From: Pogonophryne albipinna
Lineage: Eukaryota; Chordata; Actinopteri; Perciformes; Artedidraconidae
Length of the DNA: 64,000 nt
NCBI GenBank assembly: GCA_028583405.1
Contig: CM053256.1
Span: 20,633,534-20,697,533 of the forward strand
Direction of reading: 5' to 3'
The notes under the pieces are model-generated. The model made no database searches. It was not told the origin of the DNA and saw only the letters and a program-made list of their open reading frames with translations. The position numbers were made by a program, and so were the translations under genes. This document shows, in pieces, positions 12,551-26,000 of the stretch (positions are counted from its first letter, which is position 1; every line of letters begins with the position of its first letter).

Positions 12551-13108
12551 GGCCCAATCCCAAACCACTCCCTCGACCCTACCCCTCCGTGACGGAGTGA
12601 ACTCCGTCTGTAGCCACACTCGCAGCTCAACGAGGCTCCCTCCTGTCAGATGGAGGGAGTAAATACAGCAGCAAGCTTTGGGACGGCCTCCCCTCTCTCC
12701 GGCAGAAACAGGAAATGCCGTAACTGTATGTAACAACGGTTTCAAATCAGCATCTCTTAGACAAAAAGTTTAAATGAATAACTCAAATACAACTCCAAAC
12801 ATCTTTCATTGTGTTTCAAAGCTCTTTTAGTTTTAAACCTGATGTTTATAAGCTTCTTAGTTTTTGCAACGGTCTGTAAATATACACAACTTTATAATAA
12901 AATGCACACATTTACCTTTTTCTAGACTAAACACAGGTATGGTTATCATGAGGTTGTTAACATCGCAGTTTATCAGTGGATGTTTGCTTGAACTACTTGT
13001 AAACAGCGTGTTTCCTGACGGATAGCCCTCAATATGGCGGACCCTCCGTGTGAACGCGCAAACGGAGGGGTAGGGGGTAGGGTGTAGGGGGCGGTTTGGG
13101 AATGGGCC
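12551..13108. mobile_element. Miniature inverted-repeat element (family D)
   Basis: The left end GGCCCAATCCCAAACC pairs with the right end GGTTTGGGAATGGGCC. Both ends continue into CCTACCCCTCCGT and its complement, giving termini of about 45 bp with a few differences. It is 558 bp and non-coding. Flanks are T/A-rich and allow a 2-bp TA duplication, but this is not decisive. Confidence 0.7.
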
Positions 13109-14096
13109 TAAATTTGCCCCAACCTCGAGGGGCCCATTGCCCCTCCCTCGTCATTGATTGGCTGCCTGTAATTAGGGACATCAAGTCAGCTATTGGAAGC
13201 CAGGATATGACCGGAAACGAGACAAATTAAAAGATGAAATCCTAAAATATTTCAGAAGCTTCTTGAATGTTGAACCCCTTGCAGTTTTTTTGTACATTTC
13301 ATGTGAGGATGAAGAAGAGCTTTTGTTTGTATTTATTTGTTAACAAGTGATTATATATTTGTTTCAAATGCATCCTTGATAGTTGACCTCAAGGAGTTTA
13401 TCCTTGCAACAAATCTCATGACACTGGTGACTTACATGATGTCCCTGTATGGAACGTTTTTTGGAGAAGTCCGGATATGCACATACATGGTCTGAGAAGG
13501 ACACACGATGTATACTGGCAGCTGAAATTGTCCAGAGCTCTGTCATCCACAATTAAATCTACATGTAGTGTAGGGGCTTTTAAATGTAAGAATGTTTTTG
13601 GCCACTTCCTATATTTTTCTCAAAAGGCTAAATACATGTACCTCGAAAATATGTTTTATGTTTATTCATCTCTTTTAATAAACAAAACAACTTTGATCTA
13701 GTAATCTAAAATCAATTATCTGTCAATCCATTTGTTATATTGTATTCGAATTATTCTGCCATGCTCAATTCCTAAGGGTTGACTCATATGACTTTATCTC
13801 AAATTACGACGTGGATGTATAGGCCTACTTCACTATTAATAAATCAAATCAGAAGACAGCATATTCGAGGGGGCTTTTATTTTGGAAGTCAATTCCCAGA
13901 TTCCTCGACCATTCTGCGTGACTTGACAGTAAAGTCAAAAGTTGTATCAAATTCCCCCACCATTGGACGATTTATTTTGTAGCAGCAGGGGGTGGAGTAA
14001 ACAAAGATAGACAGTGAACACTTTCCAAACACTTCAATAAAAAAAGTCCGTCGGTAAAGGCAACCTTTCTGTACTGAGAATCCGAGCTGTTCTGTT

Positions 14097-17000
14097 ATGG
14101 ACCCCAGCAAATGTGCCAGTGCACCTCCAGCGGGATGGTCTGGTGAGAAGTCCTCCATGGGCCATGCGCCCCCTCCGCCCTACCAGGACCAGCCGTACCC
14201 GGGGTACCCGCAGCCCGGCCCTGGATACCCTCCACATCCGCAGGTATGCAGCCCAACACCGGGCCAATGATGACACTGCCAATATTCCATGTTCATGTTA
14301 ATTTCCTCGAAAGTGGTCCTTTCATTTCGAAAAGCAATTTGAGAACATTTTATTTATTCAATCATTGCCTTATCATATATTGTTGTACAAATATAAGAAA
14401 TGTATATGTTTAAAACTTCAGTAAATTAACTGTAGTCTACTAAACTGTTATGTCAGTCTTGAAGGTTTTGTTTTTTTGTATTACCTTAATGTTAATGTGT
14501 TTTTCTTGACTGATAAGTAACTACTTGCTGTAAATACATGAATCACGTTTTAAATGATGAAATTAATGAGGATACTGTTTGAATGAAACGGATGATCAGT
14601 ATGCCCTTTTTATTATACAGTATATTGAGGTTACACATATCTATGTGGAATCAAACAACATCCATAACCTAATCTGGCTGCTACTTAGACATTATTTATC
14701 TAATATATCATATTCCAATAACTTGTATATAGACTCTTATTGCACTATTTGACTATTTGACTTTTTTACTATTTTTCTTTTTGTATTTACTATTTACTTT
14801 AACTATTTGTTTCTGTTTTATTGTGTTGCACTGTTGGAGGAACCTGTGACCTAAGATTTTAATGGTCATAACTACACTGTAGCTATGTTCGTATGATCAA
14901 TAAAAGCCTTGAACCTTGAACATGAAGTCTCTGTAATCAGCAGGAAATACTGATGGTAAACAGGATAAGACTCCCTTAAATATTTTCTATCTTGTCAAAG
15001 TTCTGTTATTTTTCAATGTAAAATCTCATTTCATCATTGTATGGCTGTGGTCCAGTTCCAATAGTTTCATTTTATGTGAAACCTCCACATCATCTGTAAA
15101 TGACTCTACCCCTCCCAAACTTGTTTCCATGCTACTGAAAGTGAGTCTGAAGTGTATTTCCTGTGTGTGGCCTGCAGGGCTACAGCTCCCCTCCGCAGTA
15201 TGGGGGTGCAGTTGGACAGCAGCCGTACCCCATGGGTCAGCAGGCCACCGTCACTGTCCAGCCCACAGTGTATGTGGCCCAGGGCCCGCTGGCTCACCCT
15301 GTCAACGACCACTTGTGCTACTCCCTCTTCACCATGCTGTGCTGCTGCCTGCCCCTGGGAATCGCTGCCCTCATCTTCTCCATCTCAGTGAGTTTGATCA
15401 ACTTTTCTATTCTCATGGAAGGGAGCAAAATGTCCTCCAACTCAAATCCTAATAATCAATTGCTTTGACAAAAAAATGCTGTATGTGTGGCTATCCCAGG
15501 ATTGGACATCATTTCACCAGGTAGTGACGTAGCTCTGCTCTCATCTATGATAACAATCATGATACATTTGGGGGAGTGGCTTTTGAATTAAGGAAAGCCT
15601 GAAGCAAATGGCCGTCAGTTTTGCCAACTTGGCTACTTTATTGCAAGATGTATCAACTTTTAAAGCTTGTGCTGCTAGCTTCTATCATTGGAGAAGAGGT
15701 AGTAACACTGGGCCGGGTTTTTTCTTTTTTATGGTTTCTAAATCTTCCCGCATTCTTGCTAGCTTCTCACAATGACTGGCTTAAGTCATTTGTGAGAGTC
15801 GGGTCAGCTTTACAGTGCTGACTTGAGCTTTTGAGGCACTTGTGATACTGCAGCACTGTTGGTTTTGTGGTAATGATAGTGGCTTGATGAGATTGTTTTG
15901 AAAAGAGAAGCAACCTCTACTCATCCAAATAATAGTTTAATGTTGTGCTTTCTACCTTATCTGCCCCAGACCATGACATGTGGAAAACAGCTCAATATCC
16001 AACACCTGAAAATAGTTGATCCAGGACACAGCAAACTCATTTATATGGGCATGGGTGTGTTAGCAGACTAAATGCCAAGTTTGGGAAAGTGAATGAGAGT
16101 TACTGGAAAGGGTGGTGCTCTGTAAGGAAGAGAGCAGAGGGAGGGAGCGAGTGAGATAACAGGTCGTATGTTGCCGACTACAGAACAGAGAAGATATTTT
16201 GTGGTCCTGAATTTTGTATTAGGTGAGAGAAGTTCCCTGGCCTGCGTTACATGTATATTTTGCACAATTGTATTTTTCACAACGTTCTTTGACATCCTCA
16301 GAGGTTTGTCTGGCAATCATCAAAGTATCAAGTTTCCTTGGTAATTGCAGTGTGTGGCAGTTGATTATGTAACAGTTACAATTCACGAAGTGTGTTGTGC
16401 AACTTAAGTCCAGCTTAAATAAGGCAGCCTTCACCAAACTTGGAATGTAGTTTTAATACATGAGAACTTTAGTAAAAAGTTAAACACCACAACACTTTCA
16501 GATTGATTCCCCAGGTTTAGGTCATCCTGTTTTTGTATCGTCTATAAGTTAAGAGCTTGCTTTTGAGTGTGTCACATTGAAGTGGTTTGACATTATGGAA
16601 AGCACACATGTCTTTTGGAAGAAAAGTTGTTTGATAGTTTCCATGTGGTCTGTGTTTAATCTTCCTCCAGAGAAGAAAAAAATACTCTTGTCTGACCTTC
16701 TCCGTATTTTCTTAAACAAATTAAAAGCCACATATCTAACAAGTAGGCTATTTGGCCCTGAAACATTGAAGCGCATTCACGTAGTTGACTTTTTGGCCTT
16801 TTTTATGTGCTGTGAAATGTCAATAAAATTCTCATGATGTTTTTCCGGTTTTCACACGTGATGATGGAATTTTAGATATAACAAGAACTTAAGTATGCAA
16901 ATACTGTATATTACACAGAGCAAAAAACACATTTTTACCAATAATTTAATGTCATATTTTTGTCAAAGTACGTTTATATTTTTCTTCTTGGTATTGACGT

Positions 17001-20000
17001 TGGTAATGGACGTCTCTTCTTTCATGCATTACATGAAAACAACTTTAATTACCTTAACGTTGCTGAAGCCTTTTAATCTTTAATCGCTTGGAAAATAATT
17101 GGCAAGATCAAGCATGATCCTGAAACGGTTAAAGAAACAGAACTCGAGTTTTGTTAATCATTCAGCCTAAGCTCACAAACCTCATGGAAACCCCCAGTAT
17201 GACTTTGACTGTGTTCCTTGTAACTCTGCCTCCAGTTTCTCAACCTGCTCTCTAATCCTGCAGAGTTTATGCTTTTTCATTTAGCAGTGACAGAATATTA
17301 CAAAAAATATTTGTTAAACATAGTCATGGCCGAAATCTAATTTACTTTGTTTTCAAGACAAGAATTTTGGTATAGTTTATTTTTACAACTAACACTTTCA
17401 CGACCTTGGCAGACCCGTTTCTTCCTCTCATTACTTCTCATACTTCAGATCCTAAAATGTATGAAATGATAAATTCCTTTGCAAAGGGTCCACCAGAACA
17501 ACAGCTAATGACAGCAGTTCCTTGTTCTTAAGAATATCTCGTAGTCAGATATTGTAATTGGAGACTGTGGTGGAAACTTACTAAGACAAACTAGTAAATA
17601 ATAATAATGGTGAGGAAACTTTCCGTTATACTGAAATGAAGATTCTTGGAATAAGACAGTCTTTTAGGGACTTTATTCTTGCAAGAAGGTAAATCGTTAG
17701 AGTGTCAAGCAGTCTGCAACGAAGTACAAAAGTCACAAGGTCTGCAGAGGGTCTTATATCCACATTTTCACACCAAGAATAGAAGAGGGGCTGTGACAAA
17801 CAAAAGATAAACATACTATATATATAGTCCTGTATGGATATCCTCGTGGATTCATCTTCCTATTATACACACATGCATTTCCAAACATTTGGACTACCTA
17901 TGTTGCAAATGTATTATCTTTTCAATTTACACACGGCATCTATTGCACGTCTGTCCCTCCTGGGAGAGGGATCCAAGAATCCAAGCACTTACTCACTAAC
18001 TGGAAGCAGCGGAGCTCGGCAATAGGACCACGTCCAAAGGATGGGGAGTGGCGACATAAATCCAATAAAACCTGACACCCACTCACTTTCTCTGATCAGA
18101 ATGAGCTCGCTAAACACGTATAGGCCATGCCATTAAGGCCACGTTTACACAGAGACGAAACGGGTTGTATCCGCTACAGGAAGTACAGCGTCACTTACAG
18201 GCCCGGCATATGTACATGTATAATGTATATGTCAACCCAGTCTCATGGCATTTCGTGTTCACCAACACGATTTTTAATCTATTGATTCGTGTTCACCAAC
18301 ACGATTTTCCCCTTTTTTTCGTGTTGCACAGCACGATTTTAAAAGCAATGTATTTCTACGGGTAATGTGTTTCGTGCCTGCAGCACGTCTTTTTCTCCGG
18401 ACGGGTCGTGGAAGACCGGAAGCTGTGTGGTTCATAAAAACATGTTCTTACTCAATATCAAGCCACAATTATTGCTTTTATTTTAAATCGTATAATTTCG
18501 GACTTTTGTTGCCGTCTGTGAGGAAAATAAATGGGGCTCAGAGCCTCAGGATACTGAAATCTGTATTTTTTAAATCTTTTTTTCCTTCTAATTTGTTATT
18601 CTTTTCAAAATAACACACTGTTATTTACTCCCCAATAACACACAATTATCCTTGCTTGTATTTATTGCTTTGATTTCATAATTTCGTGCTTTTTTGGCTT
18701 CCGTCAGGAACTGAATTTCAAAATAAAAATAACCGGAAACAGACGTAGGCATTTCGAGCGATTACCCAAGATCCTCAGCTATGGTTTAAGCTCGCTGATT
18801 GGATGTATTAGCCGCAATGCATGCTGGGATTTGGTCTTTTTATGATATGAAATCCGTAAAACATTTTAAAAGAATAAAATAATACTTAATTCCGAGTGTT
18901 CTTGCTTTTCTCTTTGAAAGTCATCACATAACGGCATTGTAATACACGGTTCGGCTGCATTACATATTACAGATCTGCCGTAGTTCTTTATTTATAGAGA
19001 CCTGATGAGAAGACCTTTGGAAAAACTGAAGAAATGCCGCCGAAACTGAATACTTGACGTGGATCATAAATATATCAACAATTAAACAACATCTTTTCAC
19101 ACAATACGTCTCCTTGCAGTATCAACACTAATTCGGCTGACTTTTACATTTGATCTAATTCATAGATAGGTTATATTTACACCATAACGGTGCACAGCTG
19201 ATATAAAAGGACTTGTAGTTTTTAAAGATATTACTGATTTTCTTTGAATATAAGAATTTAAATACTGAGTCTGAAATAATATAACAATATGCTGTAAAAT
19301 TATGGGAAAGCATGAATAAAACTACACATCTTCAGATGTTGTACATACATAAGTGTCCTACACTAATAATACAAAGTTATTATGGCTGTGTGTACCTTGT
19401 GTGCACCGCCTAGTGGTTAAAGCACGTTATTGAATTATTGTTTTTATGTGTTATATTTGATTAAAAAAATATTAAGAGTACATACTTTCATAGGGGGAAA
19501 GTAGAAGGTTTGTGATAGAAATATAGAATATAAATAATCAAGAAGATACTGTAAGTGATCTCTACAATAAAACTTTGAAAAATTTCAGTATCCTGAGGCT
19601 CTGAGCCCCATTTATTTTCCTCACAGATTGCAACAAAAGTCCGAAATTATACGATTTAAAATAAAAACAATAGTTGTGGCTTGATATTGAGTAAGAACAT
19701 GTTTTTATGAACCACACAGCTTCCGGTCTTCCACGGCCCGACCGGAGAAAAAGACGTGCTGCAGGCACGAAACACATTACCAGTAGAAATACATTGCTTT
19801 TAAAATCGTGCTGTGCAACACGGAAAAAAGGGGAAAATCGTGTTGGTGAACACGAAATGCCGTGAGACTGGGTTGGTATATGTACAGCGGGTCGAGCGGT
19901 CTCGTGTGGACGGACACGTTTCATGAGCTGATTCCGTGTGGACGGAAGACTTTTTTGAAATCGACTAAGGTTAGTTTTCGTCTCCGTGTAAACGTGGCCT

Positions 20001-23000
20001 GAGTGTTAGGCAACACTGCAAGAGCACAAATGCCAACCTGCTGCCACCTGAATGTTAGTTTTCCCCCTTAGAAACAGCTACAAGGTCATCTTTATTTGAG
20101 GAGGGAAGAATCACGCTTACCAAGTTTGTTGTTCCCCAAACATCAAATGTTTTTCTGGTTTGTTATTGCTCAGGGAAGTTGAGTAATATGTTCAGTTTTC
20201 CCTCACAAATTCCTTTGTATTCAGGAATGCCTGAAAATGTAAATACAAAGAGCACTAAAGGAACCATAGTAGTGCCACATGATGGCGGTACCTCTGAATT
20301 ATTGGCATCCTGGGGATGCTAGGAAATGTGTTTAGGACACAGGAAACTCATTATCAACACGTCCAGAGGATCAGCCCTATTTTGGGCAAGGAACTGGAAT
20401 AAATACAGGGGAGCCTCACTGAACTTCCCTTGAAAGGTAAAAGAGTACATATGACAAAAGGTAGGGGGAGGAAAACAATTCTGTTTAGTATCATGGTGTC
20501 CTCATTATGCAGTCTTTTATTGTGTGTCTCATTGTGTCCCCATTATGCTCTTATGTAGCTAACACAAGGGGACCTAGATGAAGAGATACTGAAGAGACAA
20601 AGCCCTTAAGAGTACGTTTTTGTTGATAAAACTATCAAAGCTTTTAGCTGGAAGGCTAAACAGAAAAGGAGGCAGAGACTAAACCAGGACAGGAAATGAG
20701 AGACAAGGAAAGGGTTAGTGGTGGTGGGGTGTAGAGCTGGCTGCAGGAATCTCTCTCACCTCACGTGATTTCTGTAAGTCCTCAGTGAAGGAGAGCAAAG
20801 TGACCTCTCAATCGAACCATTTTGGACTTAATTTCCCTTTCTTTTAAAATATTTCCTGCTGAGAAAAAAAGCAATATTCGCACTGCTCTCCATGCATTCA
20901 TTTTGTGTGAACTTTGATAACGTCAAGAAAAAACAAGTTACTTACTGCTGGACTCTGAATTAATTAAGAGTTGAAATTCTCAACACAGCAGCTACTGGAG
21001 TGTCCCGACAAGAGACTCTTTTGTCAGGATCCGACATAGCACTTTGTGTGTCTAGCTCCAAGCCATTCCTCGCTTCTGTGACGGCATCATCAAACAGTCC
21101 TTTGTTTCCCATAACATGAGCTTTCCCCTCACAGCTCAGCTTTAACTGGCAGTGGATGAACATCCAGATAATAACTTGTTTTCCAAACAGTGCAAAGCCA
21201 AGATCCTTAATTCCTGTTATCTGCAGAACAAAAAGTTCTGACCAACCTTGGTTCTGACATGAAAATATTCTTTGTCTACCGTTGTATTGGATTATTACAT
21301 CCATTTAATCAAAGAAAATCACTTATTAAACCTATTCTGCACTATCAGTAGACCAAATATAAATGTTCTACCAAGTAAGTTACTTAAATGTTTAACTCTG
21401 CAATAGTTAAAATAATCCAACATCATCGTGAACATAATTAATTGTTGGCTGTGTCTGTATTTCAGAGGTTTGTTTCACCATATTGGCAGCTTGAGATCAT
21501 TTCCCCTATGCTCCTCTAAACACTTATCAACATCCTGTTTTACAAGATGGTTTATCTAGCCAACTCTCAGAATGAGAATAAATATTATAAGGCTCAGGAA
21601 TGCAGCTCCTTCCGACTGCACTGCATGCTGTTATGCTGCCAGTTGAAGGGATTCAGGTCCCACTGAATCACTGAGCTGCAGACAGTAACATGAACCCAAA
21701 CAGCTGTTGCCTGCTAGTCAAGATAGCCGAGGGCGTTGGGACTCTGCAGCATGGCATACTGTAATGGCGCGTTTCCACTACAGGCCTCGCTCGGCCTCGC
21801 TCGGTTTGGTTAGGCCTTATTAGGCCCGGCTCACTTTAATGCTGCGCTTCCATTACAGTTTAGGAACTGGGGTAGTTACTATAGTAACGCAGTGTAGGCG
21901 GAGCCGTGACGTCATCTTCAATGAGAGCCCCCCCAAAAAAAACACAGCCGTTAGCTCTTAGCACTCAGAGCTCACAGCTCTTCATATCTGTTCAGAAACT
22001 AGACAAAGGTTAAACAAGTACAAACCACAGACTGCCTGTGTCATGGAGAATACAGTCGCTGGTTTATTTATGTCTGTATAGGCCGTTGTTGTGAGTGTGG
22101 ACGGTCGAAGCATATATAACGTTAGCTTAGCCAAGCTCCATTTAGAAAGCACGCATTTTAAAAGGGTTTTTCGCCTGCCGTCTGTCTGCAGACTTGTCAA
22201 AGCATTAATTCATGGTTTTTACTAACCGGCAGAGATGTTCACAAGTCTTTTTTTGCAAGTCCAAGTCAAGTCTCAAGTCTTTGGTCACGAGTCCAAGTCA
22301 AGTCTCAAGTCTTTGTGGGGTGAGACTTGATCAAGTCTCAAGTCTTTGGTCACGAGTCCAAGTCAAGTCTCAAGTCTCTAAAAAATAAAAGTCTCATGTC
22401 TCTTCTGGTTGTAATAAGCCTTCTATTGTCTGCTGCTATCCAGTCTGTTAAGAATACTGCACAGCTATATCTAAGAAATTCAAAGCATTTACTGTATTAT
22501 TATCACTCCTATATCTATTAGCATACAGTATCAGTACTGATTAGTTGTTTGTTATATGATCACTTTAAACAGGCTATTGCAATGCAATATGAGGAAAAAC
22601 ATCACACTTTAGCTAAATGCAAACGACTTATAAGCAAAACACTTCAGAATCAGAAATCAGTATCACAAATACTTTATTAATCCCCCGCAGGAAAACTGTG
22701 TTAAAAGTACTTAAAAGTAAACATTTGTTCTGTGCCATTTGCAACTAAAAAACTATTGCTGCAATATTATCTGAAATATACTGAACTGGTGATATTAAAA
22801 CATGACCTGTTCCAAAAGAGATATCTACCATTAACACCATTTACCAGCCAAATGCTGGTAAATCATGCAAGTGGCTGGTACTGTATGTTGCACGCACCAG
22901 CCAAAAATAACAATGGCAATCTATTGAGTGGCTGGTAACATTTCAACATTCACTAGGCTAGCCATTTGGCCAGTGGACAAAAATGTTAAAATTTGACCTC

Positions 23001-26000
23001 TGCAACCGTATTGTTTAATTACACTGGGTCTCTAATGACATCTTTTAAGTCTACTATAAATAAACATATTCCTCTATCCTCTCACTCAAACCCAGTGTAA
23101 TGGTAACCTGATAAACCTGTAACATTAACGTTACGTGGTCAACAATAAACCTGTAACCTGCCTATAAACCGACAGATGTATTTATGTATGTAACTATGTA
23201 TTTTTCTACGTTTAACGTTAGCCAGTAGATGGTGGCAGCGGAACGTAGTGATTAACGTTACCGACCTTTTTTATGTCATGTCAAGAGTTGGATGTCAACG
23301 CCACTCAACGCAAACAAGTGTGACAAGCAAACATTCACTCATCTTTTCAAATATTCAGTTACAAAGCTAGTAGCAAGCTAAGTTAACATTACATAGCTGA
23401 TGCTGAGCTAAACATGTTTGCTAACCGTCCATATGCGTTAATGTGACTGACCTCTCCGGGTGAGTTTTCAAGTGCCTGATGAAATTTGACGTTGTTGCAC
23501 CAGCATCCTTGATTTTAATATTGCAGACTTTGCAGTGTGCGCTCCTTTTGTTGGTGCCGCTGGCGTTTTGTTCGAAGTTTTTATAGTTGAACCTAATTAC
23601 AAGCGGTACAGCTGCAGGTGTGCCGCCGGTCGCCGTGGTGTTACCGTGATGTTAATGTTAAAGGTGGGGTAGGTAAGTTTGAGAAACCGGCTCGAGATAC
23701 ACTTTTTGTTATATTCCATGGAATGCTCTTAACATCCCGATAGCCGGCCCGGCTAAAGTAACTGGATGGCCTACCTGCCTGTCAGCCTCCCATCGGGGCA
23801 CAAACTTATCTCGTGCCCTCATTGGTCATGTGCGCGTTTGTGTGTGTTGGAGGAGGGGCTCTGTGAGGAAGTGGCAGATTTTCTCCGGTTGTGTATTTTC
23901 AAATTCTAGCGATCTCGAGCCGGTTTCTCAAACTTACCTACCCCACCTTTAATACGCCAAAAATAGAAAACACAATGATTGTTCACGAGTCCCAAAACAC
24001 GAGTCCAAGTCGAGTCCGAAGTCTTTTGAGCAGGAGTCCAAGTCAAGTCTGAAGTCTCTGTGTGTGCGACTCGAGTCCGAGTCACAAACTCGAGTCCCCA
24101 TCTCTGCTAACCGGTATCAGTATGTTGTTACTTCGGCATCATTTTGAAACGTGTATTACAATTAAATCACGGTCAAATATGTTCATCTTGTTGTAGTTGT
24201 AGCCCCCATGCCAGCGATTCTCTCTCTAGTTTTGCATACTCAGCCCGACTCAGCCTGGTTGTTCCTGGCCCTAGAACCACGATTTAGTCGGGCCAGAAAA
24301 AAGGTGAAAAAGTAGCCCCGGGCCAAAACTAGGCCAAGTGGAAACGCAACCAAAAACGGGCCCCGCACAGCTCGGCACGCTTAAAGCGAGCTACCCGCTG
24401 CAGTGGAAACGCGCCATTAGTGATTGGTAGAAATAGCACCACAACAACAACAATATAGCAGGCCTAAGGTAAAGTCTTCGCTAAAGAAAAGTATACTTAC
24501 TGCTTTTAAAGGTCCCATTACATGCTTTTCCGGTTATTACCCGTCCCCTTGTGTGTTAGGCTATGTAGCTTTTTATGCATGTAAACTGTCTGCAAAGTCA
24601 CAAACCCTCAAAGTACACCCTGTAGCGAGTAAAACTCTAACACAGAAAAGACCTGCCTATGCTGCCCCAGAACGCCTCGTTGGAGATTTTTCTTCTTTCC
24701 CATTTTTTTCTTCCTGGTCATAGTGACGTAATGCTGCGGAGTTCCGCACTGTGACGGGGTTCTATTGTCCGTATGAAAACACTGGCCTAGTCGGTTGGGT
24801 TAAGCTCCAAAATTTTAATAACAGCAGCAAAACATAAAATAACGAACCAGCACAACTTAAACAAAACAAAATAAATGTCCAAATCAAACCGTCCATCACT
24901 CATCAGAGTAAACATGCTCTGGTGTTGCTTTCTCTGCAACCATCTCCCGAACATGTCCCAGCTGTTGCCTTCATTGCAACATTCTTCCGAGTCATCCTCC
25001 AGGGCCAAAACCGTCCATTTTGAACCCATAGCCCCTCCCACAGGCTTACCGTCAACAAGTGACGCAATTACCTCAAACGACATTGTCAACATAAAAAAAT
25101 CAGACACAAACATAAACAGGTTAACCACCTCTTAACATAATCATTTAACAAATTAACAAACACACAATAAATAATAAATTGCATGGTTCCTTTTTAGGAA
25201 GAGAGCAGGAAATGTTTGGTGTGTGTGTAGTGTGTGTGTGACTGTGTGTGTGTGTGTGTGTGTCGGCTGTCAGTGGCGCAGTCGGTCACTCATGTGATCC
25301 GCTCCGTCACATTATCCTCTCCCTCCCCAAGGTTGACGATGTGCGGCAACCTGGAAAGGCAAGCAGCCACCTCCACGCTTTGCCAATGCGTCCAAACCGC
25401 AACAAACAGTTTGCATGTCCTCACCGCACTGGTACTGTGGAATCTCCGCACCGCACAGTGCCTCCACCCAGGCGCCGGCCGATCAGGCTGACCACCGGAG
25501 TCCGATTGAGGAAACGGACCACCAACCGGAACCGAAGTCTGTAGGTCCCGGAGCTCCGCCAACAGGAACTCCTCTCGCCCTGGTTCACTGGCCGACCCCG
25601 AGGCCGCAGGAGCCGCTGGGCCCACCCAGGACCCGTCCTCATCATCGTCCTCCGTCTCCCATGCCCGCTCCGACCTGGCAGCCGCGCTCTCCTCCTGCTG
25701 CTGACGCCGGCGTGTAGGCACGGAGGAACCGCCGGTTGCGCAGTGTCAGACGTCCCGAACAGTCAACCCTGACCCCATACTGGTCGTGGCCCGGCGACTC
25801 CACCACGATCCCTGACCTGTCCCATTTGTGGGGGCTCGGGCCTTGCTGGTTCTGGAGGAATACCCTTTCGCCGAGTGCCAATGGGCGGAGCGGTCTTGAG
25901 TGAGTCCCCAGAGACTCGGTGGTACGGGACATACGGGTCCGAAGGGCGTCCTCCTTCGCCGCCCATGCCTCGCGCCATAGCAGGTGGATATGCGGCCGAA

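Larger units (their letters stand above)
21762..24419. mobile_element. TA-flanked inverted-repeat element, host of two nested insertions
   Basis: The left end TAATGGCGCGTTTCCACTAC pairs with the right end GCAGTGGAAACGCGCCATTA. The interior near both ends is rich in GGCC/CTCGGCC motifs. Removing the nested hAT (22230-24106 plus one target copy) leaves about 770 bp of non-coding sequence, so it is a miniature element split by a later insertion. TA at both edges is compatible with a TA duplication, but the superfamily is not certain. Confidence 0.75.

Noticed and set aside
18365..19924. Two related peptides on opposite strands, at first suggestive of a gene family
   Set aside because: They are the two arms of one inverted-repeat element, not independent genes.
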